Origin: Bettongia penicillata ogilbyi
Taxonomy: Eukaryota; Chordata; Mammalia; Diprotodontia; Potoroidae
NCBI GenBank assembly: GCA_023548195.1
Contig: JAJHZJ010000699.1
Span: forward strand, 4,001,175 to 4,065,174
Reading direction: 5' to 3'
Length of the DNA: 64,000 nt
Made by a program: the position numbers and the translations under genes. Positions 10,901 through 23,602 of this stretch are shown here, piece by piece (position 1 is the stretch's first letter; each line of letters starts with the position of its first letter). The notes below the pieces were generated by a model that was given only the letters and a program-made list of their open reading frames with translations, made no database searches and had not been told where the DNA came from.

Positions 10901-13900
10901 TTCATTATTGGGGGAAAACAGCACCCCAAGCTTTCGATCCAAAACTTGACCCCTTTCCCACCAAATGAACACATACGGTTCTTCAATGAACACACACAGC
11001 AGGTAGCCAAGAAACCCATTTAGCCAGCAAATAATAACAAAGCAGAAACCAGGTAAAATATACAGAGGACAATATATACCAAAAAATACAGAATGAAGGA
11101 AGTCCTTCCCATTGGGAGTTAGATAACTTAGCTCAATCAAGAGCTCACCTGAAGTCTCTCATGAACAAGCTAGTGACAGGAACATTATAGAGACTGACAG
11201 CTCCTTTCATTTTGCCTTTTTCCCAGTCTTTTCCTTCAACAACCTAAACTGGGGTTGTTGTATTCCATATTCTCTCTTGAAGCTGGCAACCAGAATTATC
11301 TGAAATCTGAAGAGACTTGAGCAAATGGAAAAAAGTCTCTCCTCTTTCCTGCTCTCACTAACTCTATCCTCCTTCATGGAGACTTGGAGCATTGATCTCC
11401 AAGTAAGAAGAGATACCCATACCCATAGGCTTTGGGACTGGGGTTATAGTAGAATATTACATAAAAGTTTAAGGAAACTTTAGATCTCATTACAAGGAGA
11501 ATAAGATTTCCATGCCTATAAACTGGTGAACCTTGTTTGGAGAATTATTTGTTTCCTCCTCAGAAAGTGAAAGTTAGTCAATTTTAACTACTCTCTACTA
11601 GTCTCAGAATGCAAGTAACATAAAGTACCTAAATTGATAGATGAAATTATTTTTTCACATAAGATAAATCAGAACTGCACTCAATTGGATGAATGTCATT
11701 TGACTGACAAGTTTTCTTTGCAGTCTATGTTTAAAATCTATTATATTACTTTATGCTTATAATTTCTTGCCTTGTGATTTTGGGAAAACGTCTTGTTAGA
11801 AATGCTATTAACTTGAGACATGATACCTACAGTGTAACTTGTTGGGTGGAGGTTAGTTCCTCTTTTCATCTGAATGTTTTGATTTTAAAGCTTTGAACTG
11901 TTATTCATTTGAGGCTTTTGTCTAGATGGCAGAGTTGCCTTCTAATTAAAAACTACCTTTGAATAGGTTTGCTCTGGTTTGTCAAAGTTAACCTATTTGC
12001 TCAGGAAATCTCATTGTCTGTGCAAGGCTTTCCCAGACCCTCTGAATTTTGGACCAAGGTGAGAGCTGCTCTGTGGGAAAAAAACAAGCCACTTGAAGGG
12101 AGTATTGTTATGAGAAAAATACCTCTTCGGAGGTAGATAACTGCTGCTAAATGTATGTTTACCACCACACAGAAATTATGGAAGTAAAAAATCTAGGTTT
12201 TACTATTATACTCAAGCACAGGTTTAGGTCTTGCAGAAAACCTAAAACTCACAAGGATTCTGACAAGACTTCTCATAGGCAAAATTATGTCGGAGCAATG
12301 AAAATAATTTTTTTACATATTACAATCTTGTACATTCCTCTTAGGCCATAAAAGCTAAAGAGAAGGTAAAGCAATAATCCCATACTTCCTTCAATGTCAT
12401 AAAAGTCAATCAATTTTGGTTAAACAGCATCATAATCTCATACATCCCCTAAGGAAACCAACCTTGGCAAACAAACTCTATAGGTAAACCAAGTCAGGCT
12501 ACAGATTACACTGTCTGGAGGATTCACAAATAGATCAATTGAGTTGTTGCTGAGGGGTCTGCCTCTGTCCTCCTATGGTGACAAAAAGATGCAAAGCAAC
12601 ACAAAAAAGCAATGAAATCAGACTCCTTTAGGCTGCACATGTGTGCACATTGGCTAGATGCACGCAGGAATCATTTCTGCTGGGGTTAGGAAAATGCTCC
12701 TGAGGCCTGAACTTGTGGTTTTCAGAGATTCCTTACTGGAAGCTCTAGAGAGGGAATTATTCAGTTCCCTATTCACAGTTCAGAAGTGAGAGTGGAGCCT
12801 ATCCTTAGCTAACTAAATGGAGTACAAGTGGAGTATTTGTCCATATCCCTAGTTCCAGAAATGTCTCTTGACTCCTGGGGAGAAATTAGCATTGTGCTTT
12901 CAATTCTCCCCCCCAGTGACACACACCAAACTATCACAACAAAAGTCTTGTGGCAAAATTTTGGTTGGACTCTTGAATTCCAAATTGAAAAACAAATCAG
13001 CAAAACTCAATTTTTAAAGCAAGGTTATTAATCCTAAAGTTCTAGAGATCTGCCTTCTTATGCCACGTCTCAGTGGTTGGCTATGTCTGTGTACAATTAA
13101 AGGATTGAAGATTTCCCATCCAGTTGCACTGTGATTTTCTTTTCTTTTTTCTTTCTTTTTAAGAGGAAGAATTTCTTTATTGAATAGTATCAGCCAGAGC
13201 TATATCTAGGGTAGGGTGATGAGTTTGGTTCCAGGATGCAGAAATTTAGGGGATGCTAATAACACAATCTTTCAGCATCATAGAAACAAATAGGCTTAAT
13301 ACATAATTAGAAATAAGAATTATTTAAAATAGAAATATGCCAGGTGGAGCATACTTTCCCCCTTGGAAATTGATAAGCTTTCCTCGCTCCCCAAAATGAA
13401 CAAGGTTTCTTTTTTCCCCTTTGGCTTAAATTTCTTTTTTAAAAAAATTTATTTTAGACTCAAAGGTCAAAACACAAATACAAAATAGAGAAAAGAAACA
13501 AATGTAGCATAAAGTTAAATATTAGAACTTAAATACAAAGTAAGAAAAAAATAAGCATTTTGTGTGCATATCGGAATATGAAAGCATTAAAAATATATAA
13601 CAAAATTTCGTTTCAAGAAAGCCAGTATGGTAAATAATACACATTGTGTTGAGAATTGTCTATCTTTGCTTCTTTGTGAATTTTCTTTTGTTATCTACTG
13701 TGAGCTTTTTTAACTTTGTTTTTTTCTGTAATTTTAAAACCATTCAAAACCAGATAGTTCACACAAATCTGACACTCTTAAATCCTTAAAGTAGAAGGGA
13801 GCTTGTTTTCAGAAATCCTTCCTGTTGCTCCCGCCTCCATACCATGAGCAATACATCCAGAAACATCCAGTCACAGAATTTAGCCAAACTAATTCTTTTA

Positions 13901-13980
13901 AACATATTCTTTCCTAATGGGAGAGAACGTTTCATTCTCCCTTCCCTCCAAATTAGTTCTTCCAGATTCTCTGAAGGTAG
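10901..13980. other. Intergenic, no gene recognised
   Basis: AT-rich with a TTTCTTTT pyrimidine run near 13,140 and an A/T-rich block at 13,430-13,620 that may be a LINE tail. No conserved coding exon, tRNA or named repeat could be supported. Confidence 0.4.
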
Positions 13981-14300
13981 TTGTGTGTGTTCATCCTTTG
14001 CTGCCGAAGAAGACCATGCCATCAGATAAACAATGACATGACTTGTGCTTGACTTTGTTTTGAGTGAGGGAGGGCTGTGCAGGTCACCAGCCTCACTTCT
14101 CCTCCAGAGCCATCTGAATCCAGTGACTAGATATTCATCAGGATGATTGGAGATGACCCAGGATAAGGCAACTGGGGTTAAGTGACTTGCCCAAGGTCAC
14201 ATGGCTAGTGAGTGTCAAGTGTCTGAGGTGACATTTGAACTCAGGTCCTCCTGACTCCTGCACTGGTGCTCTACCCACTGCATGACCTAGCTGCCCCTAT
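13981..14300 (-). repeat. Marsupial SINE (WSINE1-like), copy 1
   Basis: Reverse complement starts GGGGCAGCTAGGTCATGCAG (tRNA-like head), has TGACCTTGGGCAAGTCACTT, then a distal body with GAGGCTGGTGACCTGCACAG and CTGATGGCATGGTCTTCTTC. Same family as 32.94-33.22 kb and 42.94-43.25 kb; all three are minus strand. The family name is from memory. Confidence 0.85.
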
Positions 14301-14579
14301 TTGAAGGTAGGCTGAGAATTAGGTGAAAGCTTTAAATTATTTTTCCTTATGCCTTACAGGCCCTTGTGCTGTTCTTCATTATCATCGTGACCTCCAACCC
14401 CTCCACCTCTCAATGCTTCTCATCTTTTGAGGTTCATTCAATTCACATGTATCACCAAATCAAAATTCTGGTAACTTACCTATTAAGATCATCTCCCTCA
14501 AAAATATTTCTTTTCTCCATCAATGAGTTCAATGTTTGGCACCCAGTCTTTCTCTCTACCCCAACTCCAGCACTCATAC

Positions 14580-14790
14580 TGTGGCTGTTTTCTCATTCAG
14601 TCACATCCAGGTCCATGGGGTTTTCTTGGTAGAGATACTGGAGTGGTTTGCCATTTTCTTCCTTGGTGGATTAAGGCAAACAGATTAAGTGACTTGTCCA
14701 GGGTCACATAACAGAAAAGTGTCTGAGATCAGATTTGAACTCAGGCTTTTCTGACGCCAGTCTCTATCCATTGAGCTATCTGGCTGACTC
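14580..14790 (-). repeat. Mar1-type CORE-SINE
   Basis: Read on minus: head GTCAGCCAGATAGCTCAATG, box TTCAAATCTGATCTCAGACA, TGACCCTGGACAAGTCACTT, then GCAAACCACTCCAGTATCTC and AAGAAAACCCCATGG, the RTE/BovB-like tail. Confidence 0.85.
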
Positions 14791-14941
14791 CTGCACTCGC
14801 ACTAGGCAACTTCAACATGCTCCCTCATGCACCCTTATTTCCAGGTTCCTCATTTTACTTATTTCCCATGGCCAGCTCCTCAACTACACACAGAGCAGTC
14901 ATACTTTTGATCTTGGCATAACCCATAAGTATTCCATTTCC

Positions 14942-15062
14942 AGTCAATAAGCATTTATTAAACACCTACTATGTGTGACGCACTATGGTAAGCACTAGGG
15001 GTACAAAGAAAAGCAAAAAATTGTACCTGCTGTCAAGGAGCTCACAGTATAATGGAAGAGTA
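14942..15062 (-). mobile_element. L2 3' end, antisense
   Basis: CAATAAGCATTTATTAAACA, CCTACTATGTG, GTAAGCACTAGGGGTACAAA and AAGGAGCTCACAGTATAATG are the antisense 3' region of L2. The element resumes at about 15,880 after an inserted block. Confidence 0.75.
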
Positions 15063-15880
15063 ACAAAGTGCATGCTTAAAGCTGATTTACCATTTATGTA
15101 TGCTATATAGTGTTATGGAAATGCTAACTATACTTAAAATTCTCAGTACATACCATCAAACTGTTTTAATCAACATGAAAATTCATGATAATTTTCCCTT
15201 TCTGCTGAGGGTAATGTTCTAGCAAGTGTTCATTAAGTAACGTGATTCTTCAAGTAAACTCTAATGCTTGACTCTCCAAGTTCAGGGAGTGAAGGAGTAA
15301 GTTCTGATGGACACCCAGAAGCAGACTGGTAACTGGGGCCTCAAGTGGGTTTTTGTGGTTTTAGCTGAGGACATTTAAAAATTACTTCGAAGTTATGATT
15401 GGTGATTGATTACCTAAGTTTATAATGAAAGGAACCTATCAATCACAGCTTTATTTTCTGAATCATTAGCAAGTATTGATTAGTTATTTATATATATAAC
15501 AAATAATAATAAAATCTAAGATAAATAAAATAAAAAATAAATAATACGAAGTGATAATAAATAATACTATTTATAATAATTTATTATTATATATAATTTA
15601 TAATAATAATATTATTTATCAAATTTGGGATGCAAACCTATATCATTAGCAGCTGTTATCAAATTTGTGGGAAGCAAATGTCATTGGTAATTGTTTACCA
15701 AATTTGGGGGACGTATTACTAGTTTACCAAGTTTGGGGATATACATATACTAAATTATACCACTCAGTTGTCTGTCTTACAGCAGAAAAAAAACAGCTTC
15801 CATAACACCCGCGTAGTCACAAGATGGAGTTGCTCATCCTAAATTCGCATGGTTATTCTCACTACAAGGGAGAATATAGA
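15063..15880. repeat. Unassigned ~820-bp insert interrupting antisense L2
   Basis: It separates two parts of one antisense L2. It includes an AT-only-like tract (15,485-15,625, TAATAAT/TTATTATT, self-complementary) and four imperfect copies of a CCAAATTTGGGG core at about 15,620, 15,660, 15,697 and 15,724. No coding capacity and no recognised family; ends are not sharp. Confidence 0.4.
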
Positions 15881-16395
15881 AGTATAGAAATAATTACATA
15901 GAGAAAAAAATACAAAATAAATTAGAGGTAATCTCAAAGGAGAGATTATTACAATTAAGGAGGACAAGGTAAGGTTTCTTGGAGGAGGTGGGACTTTACC
16001 TGAGATCTGAAGGAAGTCAGGGAAGCTAGGAGGCAGGGATGAGTAGGGAGAGTGTTTCAGGCTTTGGAAACAGCCAGCAAAAATGCTCAGTCAAGAGATG
16101 GAGTGTCTTATTCAAGGAACATCAAGGAGGTCAGTGTCTTTAAATGAGATTATGTGGAGAAGAATAAGATCTAAGACGAGAATTAATCAAGGGTCAGATT
16201 ATGAACACCTTTAAAAACCAAACACAATTTTATGTCTGATCCTGGAGGTAATAGGGAGTCACTGGCATTTATTAATATGAGGGGTAGTAACATGCTCAGC
16301 TCAGAACTTAACAAAGGTCATTCTGACAGATAACTGGAGGATAGAGTAAAGTGGAGAAAGACGAAGTAGGGAAACCAACTAATAGGTACTGTGTT
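15881..16395 (-). mobile_element. L2 ORF2/3' region, antisense
   Basis: GGAGGTAATAGGGAGTCACTG (about 16,245) is the reverse of the L2 text CAGTGGCTCCCTATTACCTC, which is present in sense at 18,362 in this window. GGAGGAGGTGGGACTTTACC and TATGAACACCTTTAAAAACC also belong to L2. Confidence 0.75.
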
Positions 16396-16424
16396 CATGA
16401 AATCTGAAATTCCCTTATCTGATC

Positions 16425-18785
16425 ACAATATTTTTTATTTCCCTCTCTTTTAGGACCCCTAATCTTCTTCCTTCTCACAATTACCTCCAATTCTCCCACC
16501 CCTCAGTTTTTTCATCAGCTATCCCCCCATAATGGCCTCACTCTCCTCCTTTCTCTAGCTCAAATCCTTTGTGGATCAAACTGAACTCTGCACTATCTTC
16601 TACATTGGAGTCCCTTATCACCAATTTGGCAATGCATTGCCAAACCCCAGACTTGAATTACTTCCACCATCTATTGTCTTTGATTTTATTCATGTTTTAA
16701 GAGTGGCTCTCAAGCCAATACTCTCTTTGTTGGGATGAAATTAAGCGCTTGAAAGTCACTGAACATTTAATGAAGCAGGAATTTTGCTTTGTCCTAACAC
16801 AAAAAGAATATGTAACATGGCTACAGCGGCATTTTCTGGGTTTGCCCCACCCCTCCTCTCTATCTTTAAACAGGCCTTATCAGTTATTCAGATACGGTGA
16901 CTTGAACGGTTTCAGGTAACCCACTAAGTCTGAAAGGTCTGTACTGACTGAGACACCTCCATTTCAGATTTACAATCTCCACTGGCCTCTCCCTGAAGGA
17001 AGGCAATCCTTCATACCTGCTTATTCACTCTCCTATTAACTAGAGTAGCTACTCCAAAGTTATATCCCCTCAAGACCTCCATTACCCCATTTCATTCACG
17101 TTGTCTCATATTTCACTGAAAGATTGAAGTGCTCCTCCTCATATGCCATTCAAATGTCTTCCCTACTATCTTCTCCTTCACCTCCCCTATGACACTGAAG
17201 AGATAGCCCTTTAAACCCTCTATATGCACCTATGATCCCATTCCCTTCCATTCTTCCAGAATATCCCCTCCTCTGTACCTCATCCCCATTAATTCTCTAT
17301 ATTTCAATCTCTCCTTATCCACTGGCTGCTACCCTCATGTCAATAAGCTACCCCAAACCTTAAAAAACCCTCATTTAATCTGACCATCACTATTAGCTGT
17401 TATCCTATATTTCTTTTCCTTTGCATCATCAAATTCCTAGGTGCTACTGCTTCCTTTCTTCTCATTCTCTTCGACACCTTCTACGATCCGTTTCCATCCT
17501 CGTCATTCAACCGAAACTGCTTTCTCTAAAGTTACCAGTGATCTCTTAATGGCCGAAGCTAATGGCCATTTCTCAGTCCTCATCCTTCTTGAACTCTCTG
17601 CAGCTTCTGCCTACCCTTCTATCCTTGATGCTGCATCTCCTCTGGGTTTGCAGGACATTGTTCTTTCATGATTTTCCTCCTGACTGTTCCTCTCAATTTC
17701 CTTTGCTAAATCTTTCTCCATGTCATCCCCACTAACTGCGGGTGTGCCTCAAAGTCTGTCCATGGCCTTCTTTTCCTTGTATACAATCTCACCCCGTGAT
17801 CTCATAAGCTCCTGGGGCTTCAATGATTCTATCTATAGTAATCTAGCTCTAGTCTTTTCCCCTGACCTCTCCTCTAACATCACCAACAGTGACACAGTGG
17901 TGCTTAATTTGTCTGGACTTGCCATTCCCATTGGACATCTTATACTAGATGTCCTGTAGTAATCGCTAATTCAACAGAAACCTTCCCAAAACTTTCTCCT
18001 CTTCCAACATTCCGTATAATTATCAAGGATACCAAGGATATCACCTGGATAACCCTCCAGCCACCCAAGTTCACAACCTTGGTGTCACTTTAATTCCACA
18101 CTTACACTCATCTGAAATATCCAGTTTGTTGCCAAGGTTTGTTGTTTCTGCCTTCACAATATAGCTTATCTAGCTCTCCTCTCTATTCACATAGCTATCA
18201 CCCTGTTATAGATGTTCATCCCCTCCCAGCTGGACTAGTCCAAGTCTTCTAGTTGGTCTCCCTACCTCAAGTCTCTCTCCACTTCATTCCATCCTCCCCT
18301 CAGCTGCCAAAGAGATCTTCCCTATATATGTGACCACATCAGCTTCTTGCTCAGTGAGTCTCAGTGGCTCCCTATTACCTCCTGGATCAAATATAACATT
18401 TTGTTTAAATTTTAATGAGTTTTATAATCTAGACCCTCCCTACCTTTCCAGTCCTCTTACACTTTACCTTCCCCTTCAGATATATCCAACCACAGCCAAC
18501 TTGGTGTTTCACACACAACACTATCTCCCAACCCTGTGCCTTTTCAATGCTTTTCCTGTCCCCCATAACTGAAATGCTCTCCCTCCTCAACTCTACCTCC
18601 TAGATTTCCTAACTTCCTTCAAGACTCACCTCAAATTCGACTATTTGCAATAGCTCTTTCCTGATCTCCTCTCACAATTCCAGAACCTGCCCTGTGAGAT
18701 TACCTGACATTTTCACCGTACATATATATATTGTATGTACTTAGTAATTTGTGTATTATCTCCTCTTTTGGAATATAAACTCCTT
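16425..18785 (+). mobile_element. L2 LINE, ~2.3 kb, sense
   Basis: Pyrimidine-rich L2 ORF2 C-terminal and 3' sequence: TCTAAAGTTACCAGTGATCT (17,525), GGTGTGCCTCAAAGTCTGTC (17,741), CAGTGGCTCCCTATTACCTC (18,362), TTCAAGACTCACCTCAAATT (18,619). Frames are broken by stops. It continues after an insert to the L2 3' end at 19,180-19,265. Another insert sits at about 16,728-16,975. Confidence 0.8.
16728..16975. repeat. Unassigned insert 1 inside L2
   Basis: Shares GTCACTGAACATTTAAT and TTTGTCCTAACACAAAAA with the insert at 18,790-19,180 (GTCATTGAACAGTTAAT, GGTCCTAACATAGCAAAAA). Both interrupt L2, so this is probably a repeat family of its own, perhaps an LTR. Outside the shared core the two differ. 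Confidence 0.35.
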
Positions 18786-18789
18786 TAAA

Positions 18790-19180
18790 GCTGTGGTTAG
18801 GGGTGGGCTTAATGCCAGTATCCTCTGGATTTGAGTTTGATGTTGAAATGAAATGAAGCATTTTGCATGTCATTGAACAGTTAATACAAAGGGTCCTAAC
18901 ATAGCAAAAATATGGAAGTTTGTTTGGAAGCAATCTTCTTCTTTGTCTCCATATAGAAATGTCTAGTCAACAGGGCAAGGTCTGATGATGCGTTTGGTCT
19001 TCACAAGTTCACCAAATTTAGAAGGGCCCTGACTCCATGTGGCTTAGACTTTCTGTGCAGTTAGGTGACCAGGAAGCTATGTCAAAGGAAGAAGGGGCCA
19101 GTTTAAGTCTCTGAAATAGCTTTGTTGCCTTTTTAGGGAGAACTAATTTCTATTGTGGAGAAATGGAGAAGCTGGTCCTA
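18790..19180. repeat. Unassigned insert 2 inside L2
   Basis: Interrupts the L2 text between TATAAACTCCTTTAAAG and CAGCAGGGACCACATGTTGC. Partly similar to the 16,728-16,975 insert. No coding frame of note. Confidence 0.4.
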
Positions 19181-19268
19181 TCACAGCAGGGACCACATGT
19201 TGCCTTTGTTTGTATCTACAGTGGTCAGCACTGTCCTTGGCACACAGTAAATGCTTGTTGACTACCTG
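19180..19268 (+). mobile_element. L2 3' terminus
   Basis: GGGACCACATGTTGCCTTTG, CTTGGCACACAGTAAATGCT, TGTTGACT: the end of the L2 that starts at about 16,425. Confidence 0.75.
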
Positions 19269-19329
19269 TAAAGAAAAAGTTTTATAGTGGCATTCCTTTT
19301 AAGTCCTGAGTATGTCTAGATGGTTTTAT

Positions 19330-19765
19330 CCATTTTGGAGTTATTTCGAATAGGATTTATTTTTTTATCGTGTAGCCTTCTATTAGTATTATTACATTAG
19401 TAATGTAAACAAATAATGATCATTTTATGGATTTCTTTTCTATCCTGCTAACTTAATGAAATTCCTAATTATTTCTATTAACTTTTGTATACGTACAAAA
19501 TGGATGCATAAATGCATATGTTTATGTGATAATGTTGTATAGCCTTCTAGTACTATTATATTAATAATGTAAAGAAATAATGATCATTTTACGGATTTAT
19601 TTTATATCTTGCTAATTTAATGAAATTTCTAATTGTTTCTATTAACTTTTGTATTGAATTTCTTGGATTCTCTAAGTAAAATGTTCTATCACAAGCAAAT
19701 AGAGATGATTTTCTTCACCTATGCTTATTGCTTGAATTTCTTTTCATGTCCTAATGCTATGGTTA
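19330..19765 (-). mobile_element. Antisense L1 ORF2 with internal tandem duplication
   Basis: Reverse-complement L1 ORF2 text (AATAATGATCATTTTATGGA, CTAACTTAATGAAATT, TTTCTATTAACTTTTG, CTCTAAGTAAAATGTTC). The first part occurs twice, at about 19,372-19,490 and 19,532-19,655, with about 10% divergence. Confidence 0.65.
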
Positions 19766-19789
19766 GTATTTTTAGAACTAGAACTTTAT

Positions 19790-20340
19790 CCCTTTAATCC
19801 TCAGGTAGCCCTTCTTTTTAATGCCATCTTCTTTTGATTCTATCTCCTCCTTTCTTCTCTAGCAGAGTTTCCCCTCAATCAACTCTCTTTCTCCCTCTAA
19901 TCCTCAATCTTTACCTCCCTACTGGTTCCTTCCCTGATACTAATTCTCTCCCTTTCTTAAAAAAAAAAATCTTCACTAGATCTTATCATATTTTTCAAGT
20001 TATCAACCTGTATCTCTGCACTTTCCAGTCAAACTCCTAGGAAGAGTTATTTACACTCATTGCTTTCACCTCTGCTCATCTCATTTCTCTTGAAGTCCTC
20101 TTCCCGGCACTGTACTTCATCATTCAACTGAAATTGTTCTTTCCAAAGTTATCAAGTGATTTCTTACCTGCCAAATCTGATAGGCTTTTCTCAGTCCTTT
20201 TCTTCTTGACTTCTCTGTAACATTTGACACAATTGATCACCCTCTGCTCCTGGATGAACATCCCTCTCAGTTTTTGTGACACTATTCTCCCCTGTTTATC
20301 CTCCTACCTATATTTTCTTAGTCTGGGTAATACGTATTTA
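19790..20340 (+). mobile_element. L2 fragment, sense
   Basis: CTTCCCTGATACTAATTCTC, GAAGTCCTCTTCCCGGCACT, AACTGAAATTGTTCTTTCC, AACATTTGACACAATTGATC: L2 ORF2-derived, decayed. Confidence 0.7.
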
Positions 20341-22141
20341 TTGTGTATATACTAAATTTCACAGCAATTTAATTGGGCTCCAGTGTTCCAACATACTATT
20401 ATAGATACTTGTCAAATCCACTAATATGGAAAAATAATACCATAGTCCACGGCACTGGGTAGTTCAGTGCATACTTTTTCACTGTTTTATGTCTTATTCC
20501 AAAATGCCCACCTCTTTGTGAGAACTATGAACAGGAAGGGGAAAGTAGGAACTGATAATAAATAGCAAAAGGAGTTGAGAAGATATAAATGCCAAAGAAT
20601 ACTACTCTAGGAGCTTCTCAGACCCAATAATATAAAAATAGCTAAATAATAATTAATTCAGCATTTGTAAATGAAAAAGTATCCATTTTCTTCACTGTTA
20701 TAAGACTCTATAAAGCACAAAAGTCTATATTAAAAATATTTAAAGTTTATATTAGCATAAAAGTCTTCTAAGAGCCTACTCCCATGTCTCATTGTGGTAT
20801 AACATTCTAGTGCTACTGGGTCACTACATTGAATTGGTTGGCCATAGGGTAATATTTTTAGTCCTACCATCTTTCAAAATACAGTATACTGTCATGGTGG
20901 TGCTTGATTCCAACTCCTCTGCTGGGGAAAGTTGAAGTTGGTGAATTTCTTGTGTTTGAGAGTCTTGAGCTGCAGTAGGGCTAAAACTCCTCTGGAGTTT
21001 ACAATAAATTTGGTATTAATATGGTGAGGTCCCAGAGCAGAGGGCCACCAAGATGCTTAGGGAGGGTTGAACATACCCAGGTCAGAAAAACCTAAATGCA
21101 CTTCCAAACTCATCTATGTTAGGGGCAACCCATGAGTGCCCTTTATGCTTCTAGTCCAGGTATGAAAGTCTCCAAAACACAGACAAAAGGACTGCCTGCT
21201 AAGTTGTAGATGTTGGTGTCTATGTCATTGGAGGGAATATCTACCAATGAATTCATATATCCTTGAAATAAGTAGCAAAAAATGGACCAACCGTAACAGT
21301 TTCTGTATTCTAAAACAGTTATCCCTTCCACATCACAGAGATTAGGAGTATGTTGTCTTCTCAATTTGGAAAATCTGTGTAAAAATTTTTTGCTCTCCCT
21401 TTATAGAAGAGGTCTGAAGTTTTTTTTCTTTTAATGGGAGTTTACAGTATCTTGTAAAATTTGGATCGACATTATACAATACTAGAGATATATTTTATAC
21501 ATTTCTGAGTTTTTGAATTTCTGTGTTGTCTGCTAATCTCCATGTCATTTATGGTTTCTGTAAAACTCCCCCCAATTCTCATTTAATTTCCTATGCCAAC
21601 CCATGATATATCAAAACTAGGTTGGGGAATGTCATGGTGTGGAAGCGATACCTATACCATTCTTTTGGCAGTTACTTGAATATAGTTTTGATATGTTACT
21701 TAACTTTATATGTGCATATCTTGACTCTCCAATTATAGTGTAGGAGTCTTCCTGGTAGGGGTCATATCTTAACACTTCTTTTGATTGCCAATTGTGCTAA
21801 GCACAGTGTTTTTCACATGGCAGGTTCCCAAGATTTTATCATTTAGGGCTCATGTTTTAAAATTTTAGATAAATAACATTGTAAGTAATATCAATAAATA
21901 ACAGTTGTTCAGAACTTAGCACTTCCCATTACTTCACAACAGAAACATATACAGGAATCGAGAATAATTTCTGAATCTTTGATTAAACAGTTACATTATT
22001 CTATAAGCGCATTTAGTAATATAAATGGTAGTGATAGGTGATATTAATAAATATTTTTCATCTTTGGAGGACAGAGGTTTTTTTTAAACAGATAAGTTTC
22101 TTTGCAACACCTGAGAAAATCTTGACATAATTTGTAAATTT
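20341..22141. other. Intergenic, little recognised
   Basis: AT-rich; a weak L2/MIR tail near 21,745-21,830 (TGTGCTAAGCACAGTG). No exon was seen. This is the region just downstream of the likely MEGF10 poly(A) sites. Confidence 0.4.
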
Positions 22142-22849
22142 TATTTTAAAAATATATATTACAATTTGGAAACATCAAAATGAAAACTGATCTAAAACAC
22201 TAAAATATAATAATTAGACCTTGTATTAGGACAACAGTGTTAATTGCATCCCCAAAGGGCAAAAGTTGCTGTACAATAATTAATAAGCATTAAAGTTATT
22301 TACAACATGTGATTATAGGTACATTTCCATAACATAAAATATTCTGGACCAAATTCTTTTTTAATCTTTTATTCAGGGTAATAAAGCTGTATAACCCAAA
22401 TTTATTAAAACTATGGCTTAAGAAGCAATTTCTAATGACATCAGACTTTAAGTGAGGATGTTTCCTCATAGCCATAATTTCCATTTAACATTACTACAGT
22501 GCTGTCTGATCTATTTTGATATATCCATCATTTTCAGCGCCCTGAGGGAAAGCCTACGTTGCTCTAATATTGTTATTTGATTATATGGCTCTGACTACAT
22601 GAAAAGTAGAAGGCTAAATTTCCAGCCATCTCTATCCCGTGCTTCCAGTACTGCCGTCATCACTCTCACCCCTCTTCCCACCAGAATCTTGGATTCTGCC
22701 CCTGGGGTGCAAGGCTCTTAAAGATGAATTATTGCTTCACCTTTCCTGGAACCAGGCTTGCATCTCACTTCTGGGCCATCTTTACATTATGCCTCCTTTT
22801 CCCCTTAATTATCCCTTTTTGTATCTTGATGTAACTTTGAATTAGAATA

Positions 22850-22930
22850 TAATGGTCTTGTATTTATATTCCCAGCTCTTACCACAATGCTTGGCATGAA
22901 GTAAGTGCTTAATAAATGCTCAGTGAAATG
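22850..22930 (+). repeat. L2-type 3' end
   Basis: CCACAATGCTTGGCATGAAG and TAAGTGCTTAATAAATGCTC: an L2 3' terminus, opposite in strand to the MEGF10 3'UTR that probably contains it. Confidence 0.7.
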
Positions 22931-23419
22931 ATCTATCTACCTACCCATCGCAAAATTATCTATCTTTCTATATAAATCTTTCAGTTTTCTGCTCCCTTAA
23001 TGCATTGGGTTAGTGTCAGAACTATGAGTCCTATGATAAAATTAAGAAGTTGTGTTTTCCTTAGACTACTTGGAGAAAAATTAAATTGAAGGTTTATCAA
23101 AGTGATGATGCTAAACAGTGGTAAATAATCTGTTAACTTTATTAATATGAGTAAATTATGGGATATGTAGCTGATTTTCCTCAAAATTAACTGTGCATAT
23201 ATATATATACTCTTTGTCTCACTGAAATGGTATAAGCATTTATTTCTTAGTTAAGCCCATTTTAATATATATAAATGGAATACTTTGCTATTTGTTTACA
23301 TGACAATCTGTTTATGTGTAGGCAAAGATTACTATTTTGGTTGACCTTAATAATTGATGAGGCAATGTCTTATGGTAGGCCTTATCAAGCATTTTGAACA
23401 GCTTATGTCTCTGATACAA

Positions 23420-23602
23420 AACAAATAGAAATGGATCTCCGTGGGCCAGATACTGACTTAGAAAACTACAAATTAACATTATCTGTACTTTGATGTATTT
23501 TTATTTTGTTAAACATCTGCCAATTACATTTTGATCTGGACCCACCTGGGAGAGTTTCAGGCCTCACGTAGCCCAAGTTTGACACCTCTGGCTTAAGTTG
23601 TC
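23420..23602 (-). mobile_element. hAT-type non-autonomous DNA transposon fragment
   Basis: On minus it begins GCCAGAGGTGTCAAACTTGG and runs through CTGAAACTCTCCCAGGTGGG to CACGGAGATCCATTTCTATT, a pattern I associate with mammalian/marsupial hAT MITEs. One end only; no target duplication was shown. Confidence 0.5.

Noticed and set aside
13430..13620. A/T-rich block as an L1 tail
   Set aside because: It starts after a poly(T)-like run, but I could not match it to a family with enough confidence.
17441..17959. Plus-strand open frames rich in Ser/Leu
   Set aside because: They are L2 LINE ORF2 remnants; the same text recurs in other L2 copies in the window.
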